Assembly: GCF_021582875.1 (NCBI RefSeq)
Contig: NZ_CP091138.1
Location: 3,472,001-3,536,000, forward strand
From: Microbacterium sp. KUDC0406
Lineage (GTDB): Bacteria; Actinomycetota; Actinomycetes; Actinomycetales; Microbacteriaceae
Length of the DNA stretch: 64,000 nucleotides
Direction of reading: 5' to 3'
In this document: one piece after another, positions 19,188 to 27,789 of the stretch
Position numbering within the stretch: the first letter of the stretch is position 1
Layout of the letters: every line of letters begins with the position of its first letter
Position numbers and translations under genes: made by a program
Notes under the pieces: generated by a model
The model's database searches: none
Told to the model about the DNA's origin: nothing
The model's input: only the letters and a program-made list of their open reading frames with translations

Positions 19188-19302
19188 GTTCTCAGGGTAC
19201 GAGCGCCGGGGCGCAGGCGTCCCGATTCTCACCGACTCGTAAGATCCCGGCATCCGCCGTCCTCGGATCGCGCGAACGGCTGCATCCGGGCAGCAGAGAG
19301 GA

Positions 19303-20505
19303 TCAGTCGCGCGAATCGGATGCCGCGCCCGAGCGGCGGGTCAGCAGGGTCAGCACCAGTGCGGCGGCGAGGGCCGCCACCATCGTCGCACCCAGCAATG
19401 TCGCCGAGACGCCGAACGACGACACCAGCGGCGGCACGAGGGCCCCGACCAGCAGGGTCATCGTGCCCAGCACGGCCGATGCCGAACCGGCACCGCGCGT
19501 GATGCGCCCGAGCGCCAGCGCGGTCAGCGCCGGGTTGTTCACCCCGTGCGTCGACACCGCGACGAACAACGGCGCGAGCAGCCAGGGCAGAGCCGACGAC
19601 GTCACCGCGGCCAGGAGCATCGCGATCGCGGCGGCGAGTCCGACGGTGAGTGCCAGGCGCACCATCCGTTCGCCGGGCACCCGTCCTGCCAGGCGGCGGT
19701 TCAGCTGCGCGGCGCCGAGGATGCCGAGCGAGTTCGCCGCGAACACCGCCGCGAAACCCTGTGCGCTCAGTCCGTACTGCGTCTGCAGGACGAACGGCGA
19801 CAGCTGCAGGTACGTGAACAGCACGATGCCCGCGAGCGAGAGCGTCAGCGCCGTGAGCATGAAGCCGCGGTCGGCGAGGGCCGATCCGATGCCGCGGAAG
19901 TCGTTGCGGATGCCGCCGCTCGTGCGGCCGCCGCCGGGCAGCGACTCCGGGACGAACAGCACCGACACCGCCAGCAGCAGAGCGCCGATGATGGCGAGGG
20001 CCACGAACACGCCCCGCCAGTCGCTGAAGGTCACGACCGCACCGCCGATGAGGGGCGCGAGCACCGGCGCCACGCCCATCACCGCGGCGAGCGTCGAGAA
20101 TGCGGCCATGGCCTCGGCGCCGGAGAACAGGTCGTGCACCACCGCCCTCGCGATCACCATGCCGCCGGCACCGCACAGCCCTTGCACCAGCCGGATCGCG
20201 ATCAGCACGCCGATCGTCGGCGCGAGCGCGCACAGCACCGAGGTGATCACGAATCCCCCGACTGCGATGATCAGCGGCATCCGCCGGCCGTATCGGTCGC
20301 TGATCGGTCCCCACAGCAGCTGCCCCACGGCGAGACCGATCATGCAGGCGCTCATCGTGAACTGGGTGAGCGACTCGGATGCCCCGAGGTCGGTCCCCAG
20401 CTGCGGCAGCGAGGGCAGGTACACATCGAGAGAGATCGGACCGAAGGCGGTCAGTGCGCCCAGCGCCAGCATGAGGGAGCGCGGATGCCGTGTCGCCATG
20501 CTCAC
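19303..20505 (-). CDS. Bcr/CflA-type MFS drug exporter
   Basis: A 400-residue, 12-helix major facilitator of the DHA1 drug:proton antiporter group. Motif A is GPISDRYGRRMPLI, the N-terminus has FGPISLDVYLPSLPQL, and motif C is MGVAPVLAPLIGGAV, all typical of Bcr/CflA. The GTG start overlaps the stop of the preceding MFS gene (GTGA), so the two exporters are co-translated behind a MarR regulator. A likely role is efflux of toxic compounds. Confidence 0.9.
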   Translation of the reverse strand: MSMATRHPRSLMLALGALTAFGPISLDVYLPSLPQLGTDLGASESLTQFTMSACMIGLAVGQLLWGPISDRYGRRMPLIIAVGGFVITSVLCALAPTIGVLIAIRLVQGLCGAGGMVIARAVVHDLFSGAEAMAAFSTLAAVMGVAPVLAPLIGGAVVTFSDWRGVFVALAIIGALLLAVSVLFVPESLPGGGRTSGGIRNDFRGIGSALADRGFMLTALTLSLAGIVLFTYLQLSPFVLQTQYGLSAQGFAAVFAANSLGILGAAQLNRRLAGRVPGERMVRLALTVGLAAAIAMLLAAVTSSALPWLLAPLFVAVSTHGVNNPALTALALGRITRGAGSASAVLGTMTLLVGALVPPLVSSFGVSATLLGATMVAALAAALVLTLLTRRSGAASDSRD

Positions 20506-21881
20506 GCGCCGGTCGGCTCGGGGTCGGGCTTCGTCGCGCGTCCCGCGTCGGCGTCCGGCAGGCGGATCGGGGTGGCCGAGGCCGCCGGGTCGCTGTACGA
20601 CGTCGGCTCCATCGCCCGCACCACCGACACCGGCCGGGTCTCATCGAGGGTGAGCAGGAACCGCGCGTCCTCCCGGCGATGCAGCCGGCCCGACCACATC
20701 ATCCAGCTCACGCCGATCGCGCAGGCGAGCAGGCCCGCCACACCGCCCACCACGATCGCGGTGCGGGCCGAGAACGTGTCGACGATCCAGCCGGCGATCG
20801 GCGCGCCGATCGGGGTCGACCCCATCACGACGGCCATGTACAGTGCGAGCACGCGTCCGCGCAGCGCGGGATCGGTCGTGGTCTGCACGTACCCGTTCGC
20901 CGTGGTCAGCATGGTCACCGTCGAGAATCCGACGAAGGTGAGGACGACGGCGTACGCCGCGTACACGGGCATCGCCGCCGAGACGATGGATGCTGCACCG
21001 AACCCGCCCGCGGCGATCACCAGCACGCGCACCCGGGCGCGGTCGCGCCGTGCGGCGAGCAGAGCGCCGGCCAGCGAGCCGATCGCGAGCACCGAGCTGA
21101 GCAGTCCGTAGCCGTCGGCTCCCCGGCCGAACTCCAGCGCCATGGTCGACGCGAAGATCGGGAAGTTCATGCCGAACGCGCCGATCAGGAAGACCATCAC
21201 GAACACGACCTTCAGGTCGCCGCGCCCCATGACGTAGCGGAATCCGGCGGCCAGTCCGCCCCCGCCGCGCCTGTTCTTGGCCCGCGGGATGAGCTCGCCC
21301 TTGCGGATCAGCAGCAGCGCGACGAGCATCGCCAGGAAGGTGACCGCGTTGGCGATGAACACCCAGCCCGAGCCGATCGCGACGATGAGCACACCGCCGA
21401 CCGCAGGCCCGATCAGGCGCGCCATGTTGAACGACGCCGAGTTCAGGGCGACGGCGTTCGAGGTGTCCTCCAGGCTCACCATGTCGGAGACGAACGCCTG
21501 CCTGGCCGGGGCGTCGAAGGCGTTGGTGATGCCGAAGCACAGCGCGAACAGCCACATCAGCGGCAGCGTCATCACGTCGGTCAGCAGCAGCACGGCGACC
21601 GCGACAGCGAGAGTCATCAGGGTGGACTGCGTCGCCAGCAGCACCTTCCGGCGGTCGAAGCGATCGGCCACCCAGCCGGTCAGGCTCACCAGCACGAGCG
21701 GCGGGCCGAACTGCAGCGCCATGGTGACGCCCATCGCGGTGGCGTCGTTGTCGGTGAGCTCGGTGAGCACCACCCAGTCCTGTGCGGTGGCCTGCATCCA
21801 GCCGCCGATGTTCGAGATGACGGCGCCGAAGAACCAGGTGCGGTAGTTGAAGGTCGCGAACGACCGGAACATCTGGCTCAC
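20502..21881 (-). CDS. MFS exporter, EntS/MFS_3 type
   Basis: A 459-residue major facilitator. The start MSQMFRSFATFNYRTWFFG, then VISNIGGWMQATAQDWVVLTELT and VADRFDRRKVLLATQ, are typical of the EntS/macrolide-exporter branch. The last 60 residues are a hydrophilic tail. The start overlaps the MarR stop by four bases; it belongs to the marR-MFS-MFS operon. Confidence 0.88.
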   Translation of the reverse strand: MSQMFRSFATFNYRTWFFGAVISNIGGWMQATAQDWVVLTELTDNDATAMGVTMALQFGPPLVLVSLTGWVADRFDRRKVLLATQSTLMTLAVAVAVLLLTDVMTLPLMWLFALCFGITNAFDAPARQAFVSDMVSLEDTSNAVALNSASFNMARLIGPAVGGVLIVAIGSGWVFIANAVTFLAMLVALLLIRKGELIPRAKNRRGGGGLAAGFRYVMGRGDLKVVFVMVFLIGAFGMNFPIFASTMALEFGRGADGYGLLSSVLAIGSLAGALLAARRDRARVRVLVIAAGGFGAASIVSAAMPVYAAYAVVLTFVGFSTVTMLTTANGYVQTTTDPALRGRVLALYMAVVMGSTPIGAPIAGWIVDTFSARTAIVVGGVAGLLACAIGVSWMMWSGRLHRREDARFLLTLDETRPVSVVRAMEPTSYSDPAASATPIRLPDADAGRATKPDPEPTGA

Positions 21882-22318
21882 CGCTCGGCCACCTTCCGCA
21901 TCAGGGCGCTGGCCTCGCGCAGGGTCTGCAGCTCGTCCTCGGTGAAGTCGAGTCCGGCGAGGGCGACCGCGAGCGCGGTGTCGCGCTTGCTGATCGTGTC
22001 GGCGACGATGGCATTGCCCTCGGGAGTGATGTCGATCTGCACGCGGCGGCGGTCGTCCTCGTCGGGGACGCGGACGATCAGGCCTGACTCCTCGAGGCAG
22101 TTCACCGTGCGGTTCATCGACGGCGCGGAGACGTGCTCGCGTTCGGCGAGCGACCCGAGCGTCGCCCTGCCATGGGCGCGGAGGGTGGCGAGCACGGCGA
22201 ACTGCGCATCGCTCATCGAGTCCACGGCGCGCTCGCGCCGCAGCCGCCTGGCCAGGCGGAAGGTCGCGAGCCGAAGGTCGACGGCGGCGGCGTGCAGGGA
22301 TTCGTCGGAAGCAGTCAC
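21878..22318 (-). CDS. MarR-family transcriptional regulator
   Basis: A 146-residue MarR repressor: FAVLATLRAHGRATLGSLAE, recognition region HVSAPSMNRTVNCLEESGLI and the wing RVPDEDDRRRVQIDITPEG. The GTG start is used; no Shine-Dalgarno precedes it, and the operator-like palindrome at 22325-22339 ends only seven bases upstream, so the transcript is probably leaderless and autorepressed. It heads the operon of two MFS exporters. Confidence 0.9.
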   Translation of the reverse strand: MTASDESLHAAAVDLRLATFRLARRLRRERAVDSMSDAQFAVLATLRAHGRATLGSLAEREHVSAPSMNRTVNCLEESGLIVRVPDEDDRRRVQIDITPEGNAIVADTISKRDTALAVALAGLDFTEDELQTLREASALMRKVAER

Positions 22319-22324
22319 TATCTA

Positions 22325-22339
22325 GCTAGTCTAACTAAA
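22325..22339. promoter_or_regulatory. probable MarR operator
   Basis: TAGCTAGTCTAACTA is an imperfect palindrome (TAGCTAG, centre T, CTAACTA) directly before the GTG of marR. On the coding strand it contains TAGACT, a -10-like hexamer, so binding would block the promoter. Confidence 0.6.
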
Positions 22340-22426
22340 TTCTTTTCGGAAAGCGATGTCCGATCCGGATCGGCGCGATGCCAGTGAGGTTCCGCGGTTC
22401 GTGTGGCACGGGCCAGAATGGACTCC

Positions 22427-23149
22427 GTGACCATCGCGCTCGAACTCGCTGTTCAGGACACCGCCGGAGTACGCATCGCCCGGGAGATCGGCGCGGCGCG
22501 CGTCGAGCTCACCCAGGCCCTCGCGCTGGGCGGGCTGACGCCCTCGCCGGCGACGCTCGACCGTGCGGTCGAGGCCTCGGCCGGAGAGGTCGAGGTGCAC
22601 GTGCTGGTGCGGCCCCGCGCGGGCGGGTTCCGCTACGACCGCGACGAGGTCGCCCTGATGGAGCACGACATCCGGCTCGCGCTCGAGGCCGGTGCGGCAG
22701 GCGTCGTGATCGGATGCCAGGGCGCGGACCGGTCGCTGGACCGCGACGCGATGGCCCGGCTGGTGGATGCCGCGGGCGGAGCATCCGTCACGCTTCATCG
22801 CGTGATCGACGTGACGCCGGACCCGCTGGCGAGCCTGCGCATCGCGCGGGAGCTCGGGGTGCGGCGCGTGCTCACCTCCGGGGGCCGGTCGTCCGCGATC
22901 GACGGCGTGGACCTGCTCGGCGACCTGGTCGCCGAGGCGGCCGGCGGCATCCAGATCATGGCCGGCGGCGGCATCGACGCCTCCAACGTCGCCGAGATCG
23001 CCAGGGTCGGCGTGGACGCGGTGCACTTCTCGGCCAAGCGGATGGTGTTCGCCGACGGCGATGTGAAGATGGGATCGGCGGCCGACGGCGGACACGAGGT
23101 CACCGACCCGCAGGCCGCGCTCGCCATCGTCCGCGCGCTCGGGCTCTGA
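22427..23149 (+). CDS. cutC: CutC-family TIM-barrel protein
   Basis: About 240 residues of the CutC family, historically called copper homeostasis protein; the biochemical role is not settled. Motifs: ALELAVQDTAGVRIAREIGA, VELTQALALGGLTPSPATL, VHVLVRPRAGGFRYDRDEVA, VTLHRVIDVTPDP, RVLTSGGRSSAIDG and GIQIMAGGGIDASNV. The GTG start has CAGAAT seven bases upstream and no Shine-Dalgarno. ATG codons at 22403 and 22418 in the same frame are alternatives. Confidence 0.85.
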   Translation: MTIALELAVQDTAGVRIAREIGAARVELTQALALGGLTPSPATLDRAVEASAGEVEVHVLVRPRAGGFRYDRDEVALMEHDIRLALEAGAAGVVIGCQGADRSLDRDAMARLVDAAGGASVTLHRVIDVTPDPLASLRIARELGVRRVLTSGGRSSAIDGVDLLGDLVAEAAGGIQIMAGGGIDASNVAEIARVGVDAVHFSAKRMVFADGDVKMGSAADGGHEVTDPQAALAIVRALGL

Positions 23150-23158
23150 CGCATCCCG

Positions 23159-23242
23159 GCCGAGACCCCCGTCTGGTTGTCGAGGCACCGTCTGGTCGTC
23201 GAGGCACCGTCTGGTTCGCCGCCGTTCAGGCGGGGTCTCGGC
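23159..23242. repeat. 19-bp tandem repeat inside an inverted repeat
   Basis: Arms GCCGAGACCCC (23159-23169) and GGGGTCTCGGC (23232-23242) enclose two 19-bp units (CGTCTGGTTGTCGAGGCAC, then one with a T-to-C change) and the start of a third. It lies between cutC and the hydrolase gene; possible terminator of cutC. Confidence 0.55.
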
Positions 23243-23262
23243 ACATCCGTAGACTCGAGCGC

Positions 23263-24138
23263 ATGGCTGCTGAGGCGAGGACGACGGAGTTCATCGACGG
23301 CGAGGGCATCGCGATCGTCTACGACGTGTATCAGGCGCAGGGCGAGGCGAGGGGCGTCGTGCAGCTGCTGCACGGGGTCGGCGAGCACGCCGGGCGCTAC
23401 GGTGCGCTGATCGATGCGCTCACCGCCGCCGGATTCCACGTCTACGCCGACGACCACCGCGGGCACGGGCGCACCGGCATCCGGCAGTGGGACGACCCCG
23501 CCAAGCTGGGGCGTCTCGGCAGGGGCGGCATCCGCGCCACGACCGACGCGCTCTGGCAGCTCACCGGCATCATCAAGTCCGAGCATCCGGGACTGCCTCT
23601 CGTGCTCCTCGGGCACTCGTGGGGATCGTTCCTGTCGCAGAAGCTGCTGAATGCGCACCCCGAGGCATATGACGCGGTGATCCTCAGCGGATCCGCGCAC
23701 CTCACCCCGCTCGACCTGAACGCCCTGCCGCTGAACGCCAAGTGGAAGGGGCCTGACGCCGACGGACTGGAGTGGCTCTCGCGCGACCCGCAGGTGTGGC
23801 AGGACTTCCACGACGACCCGCTCACGACCGAGGTGCCGCTGCTGCAGCTGTTCGGGTTCGTCGAAGCGGCGCGACTGTACGGCCGGCCGCGCAAGGACCT
23901 CGGGCACGACGTGCCGGTGCTGCTCCTGGTCGGCCGCGACGATCCGGTCGGCGGGCCGCACAGCGTGCACAAGCTGGCCGACGGCTACCGCAAGCGCGCC
24001 GGCCTCACGGATGTCACGACGCTGGTCTACCCGGACGCTCGGCACGAGATCTTCAACGATCTCGATCAGCAGCAGGTCCGCGCCGACGTGCTCGCCTGGC
24101 TGGACAAGCACGTCCCGGCATCACCCCCTGGTCGTTGA
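23263..24138 (+). CDS. alpha/beta hydrolase, monoacylglycerol-lipase type
   Basis: A 291-residue serine hydrolase: oxyanion region LLHGVGEHAGRY, DHRGHGRTG, nucleophile elbow GHSWGS, catalytic Asp in LLVGRDDPVGG and His in PDARHEIFND. The arrangement matches bacterial monoglyceride lipases or lysophospholipases. No signal peptide, so cytoplasmic. TAGACT lies seven bases before the ATG (leaderless pattern). The last three codons and stop (GGTCGTTGA) are supplied by a dispersed repeat. Confidence 0.85.
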   Translation: MAAEARTTEFIDGEGIAIVYDVYQAQGEARGVVQLLHGVGEHAGRYGALIDALTAAGFHVYADDHRGHGRTGIRQWDDPAKLGRLGRGGIRATTDALWQLTGIIKSEHPGLPLVLLGHSWGSFLSQKLLNAHPEAYDAVILSGSAHLTPLDLNALPLNAKWKGPDADGLEWLSRDPQVWQDFHDDPLTTEVPLLQLFGFVEAARLYGRPRKDLGHDVPVLLLVGRDDPVGGPHSVHKLADGYRKRAGLTDVTTLVYPDARHEIFNDLDQQQVRADVLAWLDKHVPASPPGR

Positions 24139-24256
24139 GCGAGCGACGAAGGAGCGAGCGCCGTACTGAGCGAGCGGAGCGAGTCGAAGTGACGAAACGC
24201 TTTCAGATGAGCGGGGGCGCTTCGCCTCGGTCACAGGCTCGCTCGCTCGACGACCG
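24130..24256. repeat. GGTCGTTGAG repeat element 1 (inverted pair)
   Basis: GGTCGTTGAGCGAGC at the 3' end of the hydrolase gene continues through GAGCGAGCGGAGCGAG and GACGAAACGC. An inverted partner ends in GCTCGCTCGACGACC at 24242-24256. The copy contains the hydrolase stop codon and occupies the gap before the lipoate ligase gene. Confidence 0.65.
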
Positions 24257-24286
24257 GGGCGTGCGGTCGCTCAGTAGGCTGGATCC

Positions 24287-25335
24287 ATGCACGGTGAGTA
24301 CAAGGTCCCCGGGGGAAGCTGGTCGTCGTCGACCTCGAGGTGCACGGCGACGTGATCAGCGACTTCCGCCTCGCCGGCGACTTCTTCCTCGAGCCCGACG
24401 CCGCTCTCGACGACATCAACGCCGCCGTCGAGGGGATGCCGGTCGAGGCCGACGCCTCGACGATCGCCGCCGCGGTCCGCGGCGCCCTGCCCGACGGCGC
24501 CCAGCTGCTGGGCTTCTCTCCCGAGGCGGTCGGCACCGCGGTGCGCCGGGCCCTCGTGACCGCGCCGGGCTGGCGCGACTTCGACTGGGAGATCGTGCAC
24601 GAGAAGGCCGTGTCGCCACGGATGAACCTCGCGCTCGACGAGGTGCTCACCGGCCGGGTCGGCGAGGGCCGTCGCAAGCCGACGCTGCGCATCTGGGAGT
24701 GGGACGAGTCGGCCGTCGTGATCGGGTCGTTCCAGTCGTACCGCAACGAGGTCGATCCCGAGGGTGCCGCTCGGCACGGGTTCGACGTCGTGCGACGGAT
24801 CTCCGGCGGCGGGGCGATGCTCATGGCCGCTGGGCAGATCATCACGTATTCGCTGTACGTCCCCGCATCCCTCGTGCAGGGGATGACCTTCGCCGACTCG
24901 TACGCGTTCCTCGACGACTGGGTGCTGCAGGCGCTGCGCTCGCTCGGGATAGACGCGACCTATCAGCCGCTGAACGACATCGCCTCGCCGACCGGGAAGA
25001 TCGGCGGTGCCGCGCAGAAGCGCCTCGCCAACGGCGGAGTGCTGCACCACGCCACGCTGTCGTACGACATCGACGGGCAGATGATGACCGAGGTGCTGCG
25101 CATCGGCCGCGAGAAGCTCAGCGACAAGGGCACCACCTCGGCGGCCAAGCGGGTCGATCCGCTGCGCAGCCAGACCGGCCTGCCGCGCGCCGAGATCATC
25201 GAGCGCTTCAAGTCCACGTTCCGCTCGCTCGCCGGCGCCGAGGACGGCGGCATCACCCCCGACGAGTACGCCGACGCCGAGGCGCTCGTCGAGTCGAAGT
25301 TCGCCACCGAGGCGTGGCTGCACCGTGTTCCCTGA
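24287..25335 (+). CDS. lipoate-protein ligase A family protein, apparent frameshift
   Basis: Cytoplasmic enzyme expected to attach lipoate (or octanoate) to E2/GcvH proteins. The N-terminal domain reads MHGEYKVPGG then KLVVVDLEVHGDVIS after restoring one G in the run at 24311-24315, and continues FRLAGDFFLEP. The catalytic BPL/LplA domain follows: MNLALDEVL, VVRRISGGGAMLM, and the lysine motif PTGKIGGAAQKR. In the sequence as given the frame breaks after about nine codons; a GTG at 24340 could start a slightly shortened protein of 331 residues. TAGGCT lies six bases before the ATG. The next gene starts within 15 bases of the stop. Confidence 0.85.
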
Positions 25336-25347
25336 GTGCGGGAAGCC

Positions 25348-26376
25348 GTGACCGAGCCCGATCCCGCGGGAGGGCCCGGGCACGCCGCGCGGAGAAGTGC
25401 GCCTCCCGCGGATGGATCCGGGACGCCGGGCCGCGGGAAGCGCACAAGTCCGCGCGAAGCGCCCGCGGAGTCAGGCGCCGCGCCCGAGCCCGTCGCCGGG
25501 ACGGTCGAGATCATCGAGGGCGACAATCTCGCGGTCGCCGAGACCCTGGCATCCGGCTCGTTCACGCTGATCTACCTCGACCCGCCGTTCAACACCGGCA
25601 GGCCGCAGACGCGCGAGCGCGTCGTCGCGACCCGGTCGGATGCGGATGCCGCGGATGCGACGGATGCCGCATCCGCTGCGCGCGGCGAGACCAGCCAGGG
25701 GTTCCACGGCCACCGCTACGAGCGGGTGCGCAGCATGCTGCACACCTACGACGACCGGTTCGACGACTACGGCGACTTCCTGATGCCTCGACTCGAGCAG
25801 GCGTGGCGGCTGCTCGCCGACGACGGCACGCTCTACCTGCATCTGGACTACCGTGAGGCGCACTACGCGAAGGTCATGCTCGACGCCGCATTCGGACGCG
25901 ACGCCTTTCTGAACGAGCTGATCTGGGCATACGACTACGGCGCCAAGTCGCGGCGACGATGGCCCACGAAGCACGACACGATCCTGGTGTACGTCAAGAC
26001 GCCCGGCGCGCACTTCTTCGACTCGGATGCCGTGGATCGCGAGCCGTACATGGCGCCGGGGCTCGTCACACCCGAGAAGGCCGCCCGGGGAAAGCTGCCG
26101 ACGGATGTCTGGTGGCACACGATCGTGCCGACCACGGGGCGGGAGAAGACCGGATACCCGACGCAGAAGCCCGAGGGCGTGCTGCGGCGCATCGTGCAGG
26201 CGTCGAGCCGGCCCGGGGATCGGGTGCTCGACCTCTTCGCCGGGTCGGGGACGACCGGCGCCGTGGCATCCGCCCTGGGACGCGACGCCGTGCTCGTGGA
26301 CTCGAACCCCGAGGCGATCCGCGTGATGCGCGATCGGATGCCGCACGCCGAGGTCCGGACCCTCCCCGGCGCCTGA
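25348..26376 (+). CDS. orphan DNA methyltransferase (beta-class, N6-adenine/N4-cytosine type)
   Basis: About 342 residues. The order is catalytic motif IV first (YLDPPFNTG, near residue 75) and AdoMet-binding motif I last (DLFAGSGTTG, near residue 300), which defines the beta class. Other marks: TLYLHLDYREAHYAKVMLD, IWAYDYGAKSRRRW and the conserved TGYPTQKPEGVLRRIV. The N-terminal 55 residues are low-complexity Pro/Ala/Gly. An SDADAADATDAASAA insertion after motif IV comes from repeated GGATGC words. No restriction endonuclease or specificity gene lies nearby, so it may serve regulation rather than defence. GTG starts at 25336 or 25348 are both possible. Confidence 0.85.
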   Translation: MTEPDPAGGPGHAARRSAPPADGSGTPGRGKRTSPREAPAESGAAPEPVAGTVEIIEGDNLAVAETLASGSFTLIYLDPPFNTGRPQTRERVVATRSDADAADATDAASAARGETSQGFHGHRYERVRSMLHTYDDRFDDYGDFLMPRLEQAWRLLADDGTLYLHLDYREAHYAKVMLDAAFGRDAFLNELIWAYDYGAKSRRRWPTKHDTILVYVKTPGAHFFDSDAVDREPYMAPGLVTPEKAARGKLPTDVWWHTIVPTTGREKTGYPTQKPEGVLRRIVQASSRPGDRVLDLFAGSGTTGAVASALGRDAVLVDSNPEAIRVMRDRMPHAEVRTLPGA

Positions 26377-26710
26377 CGTCGTCCTCTTCCGGGCCGCCCC
26401 GCGAGCGACGGAGGAGCGAGCCGAAACGTCGCGGGCTGTGTGGCGGACGATGGGGCGTTTCGTCTCGCTTCGCTCGCGGGGCGACCGGAGGCGGGTCACC
26501 CGCGACGTGGGGCGTTTCGTCTCGCTCGTTCCTCGCTCGCTCAACGACCGGAGGGTCAGCGACCGGGGTGTCACTCAACGACCGGAGGGTCAGCGACCGG
26601 GGTGTCGCTCAACGACCGGAGGGTCAGCGACCGGGGTGTCGCTCAACGACCGGAGGGTCAGCGACCGGGGTGTCGCTCAACGACCGGAGGGTCAGCGACC
26701 GGGGTGTCAC
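26377..26710. repeat. repeat-filled intergenic region
   Basis: This 334-base gap holds no gene. It contains two fragments of the GGTCGTTGAG family (GCGTTTCGTCTCGC words at about 26454 and 26513) and then the 34-bp tandem array described separately. It separates the convergent methyltransferase and LysR genes. Confidence 0.7.
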
Positions 26711-26722
26711 TCAACGACCGCG
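26542..26722. repeat. 34-bp tandem repeat array, five units plus a partial
   Basis: Units begin at 26542, 26576, 26610, 26644 and 26678 with CAACGACCGGAGGGTCAGCG and continue ACCGGGGTGTC(A/G)CT; a sixth partial copy begins at 26712. Units are nearly identical (one A/G position varies). The stop codon of the LysR gene lies in the last junction. There are no spacers, so this is not a CRISPR array. Confidence 0.85.
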
Positions 26723-27598
26723 GGTGGCGAACGCCTCGGCGAGGGCGTCGCGGACGGCACGGATGCGGTCGTCGTCGCGCGCGGCGGTGCGCACCGCGGT
26801 GAACACCTCACGCACCGGATGCCCCGGCAGATCGGCCAGGGTGGTCGTCGGCTGCGACGACCCCCAGATGAGATCGGGGATCATCGCCACCGCGTGTCCC
26901 GCCTCGACCAGCCGCACGTGAGCGGTGAGGTCGTCTGCTTCGAACCGGACATCGGGCTCGAAGCCCGCCGCCCGGCACTGCTGCACGGCCCACTGCCGAA
27001 CGGCCGTGCCTGCCGGCTCCATCACCCAGGCGCGATCGCGCAGCGCGTGCAGCGGCGCGGGCTTCTCCGTCGGCGGCAGGGCGATGCGGATCGGGTCCTC
27101 GCCGAGCAGGTCATGATCGACACCGTCGTGGCGTTCGCGGGTGTGCCCGGGATACTGCTCGGCGATCACCAGGTCGAAGCGACGGGCGGCCAGTTCGAAC
27201 AGGCTCTCCTCCGGCGGCAGCTCGGCGAGCTCGACGCGCAACCGCGGCATCCGCTCGGCGAGGATCGTGAGCGCCGCGGGCACGATCGTCTCGGCGGCGG
27301 TCGGCATGGCGGCGATCCGCGCCGGTTCGAGGGCGCTCAGGTCGGTGGTCAGGGCGGCGCGGGCCGCCTCATCGAGCTCCAGTGCCCGGGCGGCGTGCTC
27401 GGCGAGAATCCGTCCTGCCGGTGTCAGTCGCACCCGCCGGCCGTCCGGTTCGAGCAGGGCGACGCCGGCCTCGCGCTCCAGCAGCGACAGCTGCTGCGAC
27501 ACGGTCGAGGGGCTGTAGGAGAGGGATGCGGCGACCTCTGCGATCGTTCCGCGCAGCGCCAGCTCGTGCAGCATCCGCAGCCTGCGCAGCTCGAACAT
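26711..27598 (-). CDS. LysR-family transcriptional regulator (probable putA regulator)
   Basis: A 295-residue LysR regulator: the N-terminal HTH MFELRRLRMLHELALRGTIA, EVAASLSYSPSTVSQQLSLL and EREAGVALLEPDGRRVRLTP, then the substrate-binding domain (DLVIAEQYPG, AGHAVAMIPDLIWG). The ATG is chosen for the GAAGGAG seven bases upstream. It is divergent from putA paralogue 2, so proline or a related effector is a reasonable guess. The last two residues and the stop (GGTCGTTGA) come from the repeat array. Confidence 0.87.
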   Translation of the reverse strand: MFELRRLRMLHELALRGTIAEVAASLSYSPSTVSQQLSLLEREAGVALLEPDGRRVRLTPAGRILAEHAARALELDEAARAALTTDLSALEPARIAAMPTAAETIVPAALTILAERMPRLRVELAELPPEESLFELAARRFDLVIAEQYPGHTRERHDGVDHDLLGEDPIRIALPPTEKPAPLHALRDRAWVMEPAGTAVRQWAVQQCRAAGFEPDVRFEADDLTAHVRLVEAGHAVAMIPDLIWGSSQPTTTLADLPGHPVREVFTAVRTAARDDDRIRAVRDALAEAFATRGR

Positions 27599-27617
27599 CC
27601 GGCTCCTTCGGGAATTG

Positions 27618-27705
27618 GCGCGTTTCGTCTCGGTCGCTGGCGCTCCCTCGCTCAACGACCGGGGCCAGACCGGTCGTTGAGCGAGCGGAGCGAGACGAAA
27701 CGCGC
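27618..27705. repeat. GGTCGTTGAG repeat element 3, long inverted repeat
   Basis: Left arm begins GCGCGTTTCGTCTCG and ends CTCGCTCAACGACC; right arm begins GGTCGTTGAGCGAGC and ends GAGACGAAACGCGC, with GGGGCCAGACC-type sequence between. It lies in the LysR leader, between the regulator and putA paralogue 2. Confidence 0.65.
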
Positions 27706-27789
27706 TGAATCAACTGATTAGGTATTCCGAACATTATCCATCGAGAACGGTCGCTTTTCACAGAGGGTCGCAGCGCGCACACTGAGATC

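Noticed and set aside
26542..26722. CRISPR array
   Set aside because: The 34-bp units abut directly with no unique spacers, and no cas gene is present.
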